From: UBA10347 sp905182135
Lineage (GTDB): Bacteria > Actinomycetota > Acidimicrobiia > Acidimicrobiales > UBA10347
Reading direction: 5' to 3'
NCBI GenBank assembly: GCA_963925805.1
Contig: CAWUSE010000023.1
Location: 124,001 to 188,000, forward strand
Length of the DNA: 64,000 nucleotides
How positions within the stretch are numbered: position 1 is the stretch's first letter; the number at the start of each line of letters is the position of its first letter. The notes below the pieces were generated by a model. It ran no database searches. It was given only the letters and a program-made list of their open reading frames with translations, and was not told the origin of the DNA. Of this stretch, positions 59,621-64,000 are shown piece after piece. The translations under genes were made by a program, and so were the position numbers.

Positions 59621-60826
59621 GTGACCGGCTTGCGGGGCGATGCCGCTCTCGTGGGGTTTGCTGAATGGCCGTCCGAGCGCAAGTACGGCGGACCGAGGTC
59701 GTTCCAAGTAGAGCAGTGGGCAGAGATCGCAGCCGCAGCGTTGGCCGATTGTGGGATCGCATCTAGCGAGGTCGATGGGCTGATCACCTACGACTTGCGT
59801 GAATCGAAGGACTTCGTGCCGGCGACAGTCGCGGAGTACTGCGGCTGGGAAGTGAACTTTGCGGAGCGCATGGACCTTGGCGGCGCCAGCGCTGCGGGCG
59901 CTGTGTGGCGCGCCGCTGCTGCGATCGAACTGGGCCTGTGCAACGTGGTCGTATGTGCTGTGCCGTCTCGCCCCCGACCTCGACCGAACAACCCGAAGGG
60001 TCCGCGAATGGATTGGGGCGCCCTTGGCAGCTCCAGCATGGAGTGGGGATCACCTCAAGCGGAGTTCGACGTGCCCCACGGCAATGTCGCCCAAAATGCC
60101 GGCTACGCGATGATCGCCCAGCGATATGCAGCGGAGTTCGGCTGGGACGAGCGAGCACTGGCCAAGATTGCTGCTGACCAACGACGGTCAGCCAACGCCA
60201 CCCCGAACGCGGTGTTTCGAGATGTCCCGATCACGATTGACGACGTCCTGGCCTCGAAGGTCGTGGCCGACCCGATCCACGTGCTCGAGATCGTGATGCC
60301 ATGCCAGGGAGGTACGGCCATCGTGGTTACGTCCCGAGAGCGTGCTGCCCAGTGCCCCCATCGCCCGGTGTTCGTCACTGGGTTTGGGGAGCGGCTCGCC
60401 TACAAGACGCACACCTATGCCCGAGACATGATCCGCACGCCAATTGCCCACGCTGCTGAGCAGGCGTTCACCATGGCTGGAGTCGATCGCTCCGAGGTCG
60501 ACGCTTGTCAGCTCTACGACTGCTACACGATCACCGTGCTATTGACGCTTGAAGATGCAGGCTTCTGCGAGAAGGGCGAAGGTGCGGCCTTCGTGAATGA
60601 TCACGACCTCTCCTATGCCGGCAACTTTCCCATGAACACCAATGGTGGACAGCTGGGTTTTGGTCAACCCGGCGCAGCTGGAGGAATGATCCATGTCGTG
60701 GAGGCTGTGCGCCAGATCCAGGGCCGTGCCGGCGCACGGCAGCTCTCGAGTGCTGACACGATGTTCGTATCGGGCAATGGCGGCATCATTAGCGAACAAA
60801 CCGCTCTCGTCTTGCAGGGAGGCTGA
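59621..60826 (+). CDS. SCP2-type thiolase-fold protein (lipid-transfer/acetyl-CoA acetyltransferase-like)
   Basis: 401 residues from GTG 59621. The thiolase fold is shown by AALVGFAEWPSER, VDGLITYD, LGGASAAGAVWRAAAAIELG, DACQLYDCYTITVLLTLEDA and NTNGGQLGFGQPGAAGGM. The usual first catalytic Cys is replaced (GGASAAG), as in the non-condensing SCP2-thiolase subgroup that works together with DUF35 proteins, for example in steroid side-chain breakdown aldolases. The next gene is exactly such a DUF35 protein, one base away, so the pair very likely forms one complex. In-frame upstream codons to 59552 are possible. Confidence 0.88.
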   Translation: MTGLRGDAALVGFAEWPSERKYGGPRSFQVEQWAEIAAAALADCGIASSEVDGLITYDLRESKDFVPATVAEYCGWEVNFAERMDLGGASAAGAVWRAAAAIELGLCNVVVCAVPSRPRPRPNNPKGPRMDWGALGSSSMEWGSPQAEFDVPHGNVAQNAGYAMIAQRYAAEFGWDERALAKIAADQRRSANATPNAVFRDVPITIDDVLASKVVADPIHVLEIVMPCQGGTAIVVTSRERAAQCPHRPVFVTGFGERLAYKTHTYARDMIRTPIAHAAEQAFTMAGVDRSEVDACQLYDCYTITVLLTLEDAGFCEKGEGAAFVNDHDLSYAGNFPMNTNGGQLGFGQPGAAGGMIHVVEAVRQIQGRAGARQLSSADTMFVSGNGGIISEQTALVLQGG

Positions 60827-60827
60827 T

Positions 60828-61244
60828 ATGCGACCAGCTCCGATCGTTCCCGTTGCCACGCCGACCTCGCAGCCGTTCTGGGATGCGCTGGCCGAACGGC
60901 GAGTCGAGATCCAACGCTGCGACGACTGCAGCTCGTGGGTCTTTTACCCGCGTGTCAGGTGTGCTGGCTGTCTGTCGTCAGCGCTCACATGGACCGAGGT
61001 TTCGGGCGAGGGAACCGTCTACACCTTCACCGTTGCCCGCCAACCAACCACGCTGGCCTTTGCCGATGTCGTTATACCGATCATTGCCGTTGTTGAGCTC
61101 GACGAGGGACCTCGGCTAACTACGTCGCTCGAGAGTGTTGATCCTGCCGATGTTCGTGTGGGCATGCGAGTGCAGCCGGTGTTCGTTGATGCTGGCGACA
61201 TGACGTTGTTGCGCCACCAGCCGATGAGCACAGCCAGCGGGTAA
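60828..61244 (+). CDS. DUF35 Zn-ribbon/OB-fold protein, partner of the thiolase-like protein
   Basis: 138 residues from ATG 60828, with GGGAGG ahead. The rubredoxin-like Zn site CDDCSSWVFYPRVRCAGC is at about 32-49 (four Cys), followed by the OB-fold core GEGTVYTFTVARQP and IIAVVELDEGPRL. DUF35 proteins bind acyl-CoA and partner thiolase-fold proteins to make acetyltransferases or retro-aldolases. The start lies one base after the thiolase stop, so the two are translated together. Confidence 0.93.
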   Translation: MRPAPIVPVATPTSQPFWDALAERRVEIQRCDDCSSWVFYPRVRCAGCLSSALTWTEVSGEGTVYTFTVARQPTTLAFADVVIPIIAVVELDEGPRLTTSLESVDPADVRVGMRVQPVFVDAGDMTLLRHQPMSTASG

Positions 61245-61278
61245 ATACGCTCACTTCGTCCTGCAGCCGTGTTCGGAC

Positions 61279-61646
61279 ATGGACATGTGTGAGGACATTC
61301 TCGTCGAGCGCCACGGTCACGTGGAGATTCTCATGATCAATCGTCCCCACGCAAGGAACGCGCTCACTTACAGAACCTACGATGAGCTCGAAAGGGCCGT
61401 GCGGGCCACGGGTTGGCGTCGCCGTTGGTCCCGCACGACCAGCTGATGTCTGAGGCGCTGTCGATCGCAGAACGAGTCGCCTCGAATCCACCATTGGCGG
61501 GCCAGGCGATTAAGGCCGGGTTGAGCGAGGCACTCGACCCTGACTTGGACACACCGAGAAAGTTGGACCGACTCAGTCGAACTCAAACACTCCCTTACCC
61601 GCTGTCTGCTGGTCGAACAGTTCGTAGGCCTGGTGTGCTTGGTTGA
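61279..61646 (+). pseudogene. Enoyl-CoA hydratase with large internal deletion
   Basis: From ATG 61279 the N-terminal strand of a crotonase is read: ILVERHGHVEILMINRPHAR followed by NALTYRTYDELERAV. At about 61400 the frame shifts and the sequence jumps to the C-terminal part, GLASPLVPHDQLMSEALSIA and SNPPLAGQAIKAGLSEALD. The central roughly 140 residues, with both oxyanion-hole Gly and the catalytic acids, are gone. The 3' end runs into the convergent alcohol dehydrogenase gene. It would have belonged with the thiolase/DUF35 pair in acyl-CoA breakdown. Confidence 0.8.
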
Positions 61647-62610
61647 GTTTGTACCGGTGACTGAAGAGCCGGTCGATATCAATGGCGCGGTCAGCCACAT
61701 AACGGGCGCACTCGGACTGGCCGAGACTTGAGAAGGTCCATGAACCCATGATGGTCAGTTGTCGCCGCAAGATGTCGGGCGACACGTCGAGTGTGACCGT
61801 GCCTCCTTCGCCAACGAAGCAGCAGGTTCCCCACGTTTTGGTCGAGCGAACCGCTTGCGCCCTCGCTTCGGCTGCACCGGTGCAGTCGAGGGTCTTGTCT
61901 GCGCCTCGGCCGCCAGTCAGCTCGAGCACGGCTTCGGTTGCGTCGACTGTGCTGGCATCGATTACTTCGTCGGCTCCCATCGTGGAGGCAAGAGCAAGGC
62001 GCTCAGGCGACAGATCGATCGCGATCACGCGCGCTCCTTGCTGGTCGCCGAACAGGGCCGCGCTGAGCCCGACGGGTCCCATCCCAAACACAGCGATGGT
62101 GTCCCGACCGGTGAGGCCCATCCGTTCGAGTGCGCCGAATGCTGTGCCCGTGCCACAAGAAATCGCTGCACCGGCAGAAAACGACAGTTCGTCGGGAAGC
62201 GGCACCATGGTGTCGGCTTTGGCGACCATGTAGGGCGCATGAGCTCCGTGTGCAGTAGCGCCATAGACGATGAACCCGGTCGGGCAAAGTTGTTGCCAAC
62301 CACCGCGACAATCAGGACAAGATCCGCAGCCGCTGTAGTGGTGGTTCATGACACGGTCGCCGATCGTGAGCGTGTCGACCTTGGCACCCTTTGCCACCAC
62401 CACGCCGCACGGTTCGTGTCCACCGATCTTTGGCCCGGTTGAGACCAGTCCCAAACTGGCAGGGCCATCAGCGGCTCGGTAGAAATGTAAGTCGCTGCCA
62501 CACATGCCCGATGCCTTGATCTCGAGCACGACCTCGTCGGGGCCCGGCGTCGGATCGTCGAACTCTTGCAGCTCGAGCTTGCGGTCTCCAACAAAAACGA
62601 CACCCTTCAC
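61573..62610 (-). CDS. Zinc-dependent alcohol dehydrogenase family protein
   Basis: 345 residues. Catalytic zinc ligands: Cys in GMCGSDLHF, His-Glu in GGHEPCG; structural zinc cysteines in GCGSCPDCRGGWQQLC. The NAD-binding motif is VFGMGPVGLSAALFG, with Asp (VIAIDLS) after strand 2, indicating NAD. Substrate probably a secondary alcohol or polyol. GTG 62610 overlaps the stop of the upstream ketopantoate reductase-like gene (GTGA), so the two are one operon. Confidence 0.93.
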   Translation of the reverse strand: MKGVVFVGDRKLELQEFDDPTPGPDEVVLEIKASGMCGSDLHFYRAADGPASLGLVSTGPKIGGHEPCGVVVAKGAKVDTLTIGDRVMNHHYSGCGSCPDCRGGWQQLCPTGFIVYGATAHGAHAPYMVAKADTMVPLPDELSFSAGAAISCGTGTAFGALERMGLTGRDTIAVFGMGPVGLSAALFGDQQGARVIAIDLSPERLALASTMGADEVIDASTVDATEAVLELTGGRGADKTLDCTGAAEARAQAVRSTKTWGTCCFVGEGGTVTLDVSPDILRRQLTIMGSWTFSSLGQSECARYVADRAIDIDRLFSHRYKLNQAHQAYELFDQQTAGKGVFEFD

Positions 62611-63524
62611 AACGTGTCCTCCATGCTGCGCACGGTGGCGCAGATGGTGTCGTTGTACGGGGTCGGTACACCGACCCGCCGGCCCGCTACCGGAACCTGT
62701 GCATTGATGGCATCGAGCTCGCTGCGTCGGCCGTTCTCATAGTCTTGTCGCATCGATGGCGTGGCCCCGGGCATCTTGGCGACGAACGTATCGATGTAGG
62801 CAACCGGGTCGTCATAGGTGATGTTGACGCCAAGTGCCAGTGCCACGTTGTGGGCTTCGGTCGCGCAGCCCATCACGACCGGACGCCAGTCTTGGCTGGC
62901 GACGAGCTCACCAATAGTGAGCCCCGATACCAGTGACGGGCCGCCGACAGCGACGTTGCAGATGAACTTCTCCCAAACGAGTTGTTCGATGTCGCCGAAC
63001 GCCGTGACAGGAAACCCGGCATCAGCCCACACCCCTTCGATACGGTGTAGTCGGTCGGTCATGCCGCCGTTCAACTCACCGAGTCGCAGCATCTGCATGC
63101 CGTTTTGGTGAGCGTGCCCGGCCCCCATCATTTGGGCTCCGAAACCTTGGGCGACGCCAAGCAGCACCTGTTCGGAAGGTATGTGTTCGCAGATGCGTTC
63201 CGCGGCGCCGAGCCCGTTTTGGATGGTGACCACTGTGGCATCGGGGGATAACAGCGGCGCAATCGCCTGGGCGGCGGGCCCGACACCGTCGACCTTGGTT
63301 GCAAGCACAAACATGTCGCATACACCGGCGTCGCTCACCGAGGTGCTGGCCTTGACCTGGACCGTACGATCACCGGTGAACCCGGTGAGCTTCAGCCCTT
63401 CACGATTGATCGCGTTGACGTGTTCGGGCCACGTATCGATGGCCCACACGTCGTGGCCCGCTTCGGCGAAGAGTACGGCATAGACCGAGCCCATGGCCCC
63501 AGTTCCCACAACGGCGATCTTCAT
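62607..63524 (-). CDS. Ketopantoate reductase (ApbA/PanE)-family protein
   Basis: 305 residues. The Rossmann motif VVGTGAMGSVYAVLFAEAGH opens the chain, and the catalytic Lys is in VWEKFICNVAVGG. GAGGAG-type ribosome-binding site precedes ATG 63524. True PanE reduces 2-dehydropantoate with NADPH in pantothenate synthesis; its place in an operon with an alcohol dehydrogenase and a nearby D-aminoacylase-like gene suggests a catabolic role for this paralog instead (inference). It overlaps the dehydrogenase by 4 bases. Confidence 0.88.
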   Translation of the reverse strand: MKIAVVGTGAMGSVYAVLFAEAGHDVWAIDTWPEHVNAINREGLKLTGFTGDRTVQVKASTSVSDAGVCDMFVLATKVDGVGPAAQAIAPLLSPDATVVTIQNGLGAAERICEHIPSEQVLLGVAQGFGAQMMGAGHAHQNGMQMLRLGELNGGMTDRLHRIEGVWADAGFPVTAFGDIEQLVWEKFICNVAVGGPSLVSGLTIGELVASQDWRPVVMGCATEAHNVALALGVNITYDDPVAYIDTFVAKMPGATPSMRQDYENGRRSELDAINAQVPVAGRRVGVPTPYNDTICATVRSMEDTL

Positions 63525-63560
63525 GTTGGCTCCTCGACAAATGAGTAATTGGCGGACTGT

Positions 63561-64000
63561 TCAGCCACGGATGACTCGACCGGCGAGCGCTCCTTGGTGT
63601 TCTCCGTCTCGCATAAACACGTCGCCGTTGACCATCGTCAGGTCATAGCCGCTGGCCTTCTGGATCCACCGACCAGCGCCGTTGGGGAAGTCATACACAT
63701 ATTCGGGCGCGTGCAGCTTGAGGTCGTCGTAGTCGATCACATTGATATCGGCGTATGCGCCCACGACCAGGCGCCCCCGGTCCTCGAAGCCGAACAGGTC
63801 GGCACCCTCAGACGAGAGCATCTTCACGCCTTCCTCGATCGTCCACGTTCCGGTGTCTCGTACCCAGCGGGTCAGGAAGTATGTCGACTGGCTGGCGTCT
63901 TGGATCTGACCGCAATGGGCACCGGCATCACCGATGCCCAGGATCACGCAGGGATCCTTGATCTTTGCCTCGATGGCATCGAAGTCGAAGTTGAGGAACG
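63561..64000 (-). CDS. N-acyl-D-amino-acid deacylase-like amidohydrolase, C-terminal part (5' end outside window)
   Basis: The frame is open to the window edge, so about 145 C-terminal residues are present. GIGDAGAHCGQIQDASQSTY contains the Asp/His late metal-site residues of the amidohydrolase-3 group; EGADLFGFEDRGRLVVGAYA and the closing VNGDVFMRDGEHQGALAGRV are typical of its D-aminoacylase branch. It should be a TIM-barrel metal hydrolase acting on an amide bond. It is 36 bases upstream of the ketopantoate reductase-like gene on the same strand and may lead that operon. Confidence 0.88.
   Translation of the reverse strand, partial: FLNFDFDAIEAKIKDPCVILGIGDAGAHCGQIQDASQSTYFLTRWVRDTGTWTIEEGVKMLSSEGADLFGFEDRGRLVVGAYADINVIDYDDLKLHAPEYVYDFPNGAGRWIQKASGYDLTMVNGDVFMRDGEHQGALAGRVIRG

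Overview
This is a chromosomal window from a moderately GC-rich actinobacterium, most probably of the class Acidimicrobiia (inference). The evidence is the rapZ-gap-pgk-tpiA-secG order, actinobacterial-looking PolA and S1, many GTG starts, frequent TANNNT hexamers 6-8 nt before start codons (leaderless-type promoters), and a LAXTG-type cell-wall sorting signal.

1-28.2 kb is core genome: 3' end of polA, ppnP, rpsA with a strong terminator, a PP2C-like phosphatase, a GNAT enzyme and a LuxR-type response regulator, coaE, an ECF-like sigma factor overlapping a membrane protein with a PKD-like outer domain, an SDR, uvrB, a histidine phosphatase, an alpha/beta hydrolase, a HEAT-like protein, an ABC1 kinase, uvrA, a YceI protein, uvrC, a methyltransferase, rapZ, then gap-pgk-tpiA-secG and tRNA-Leu(GAG). 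All three excision-repair genes uvrB, uvrA and uvrC lie within 13 kb.

28.2-32.6 kb is a decayed integration hotspot behind the tRNA. It holds an IS3 orfA remnant, a HigBA-like and a VapBC-like toxin-antitoxin pair, a degenerate copy of the tRNA 3' end, a complete-looking 812-bp IS6-type element whose transposase is frameshifted, and a tyrosine recombinase whose 5' end is cut off exactly at the IS end.

32.6-41.7 kb is a polyamine uptake and breakdown locus: a PuuB/OrdL-like oxidase, divergent from an aminotransferase, a GNAT protein, an Lrp/AsnC regulator, an agmatinase-family enzyme and the transporter potABCD. The genes from the GNAT protein to potC are closely packed, mostly with ATGA overlaps.

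42-51.5 kb holds a small membrane protein, a TetR/MFS pair, a metallochaperone-like gene divergent from a MerR protein lacking its DNA-binding domain, a fused 5-oxoprolinase/hydantoinase and a MaoC-like hydratase. At 51.6-54.3 kb a DUF5995-like gene is split by about 2.2 kb carrying a wall-anchored leucine-rich-repeat protein between two related short segments. 54.4-64 kb is a catabolic region (PhyH, NTF2-like, MDR reductase, amidohydrolases, SCP2-type thiolase plus DUF35 protein, Zn-alcohol dehydrogenase, ketopantoate reductase-like protein) with two gene remnants (TauD/TfdA and enoyl-CoA hydratase).
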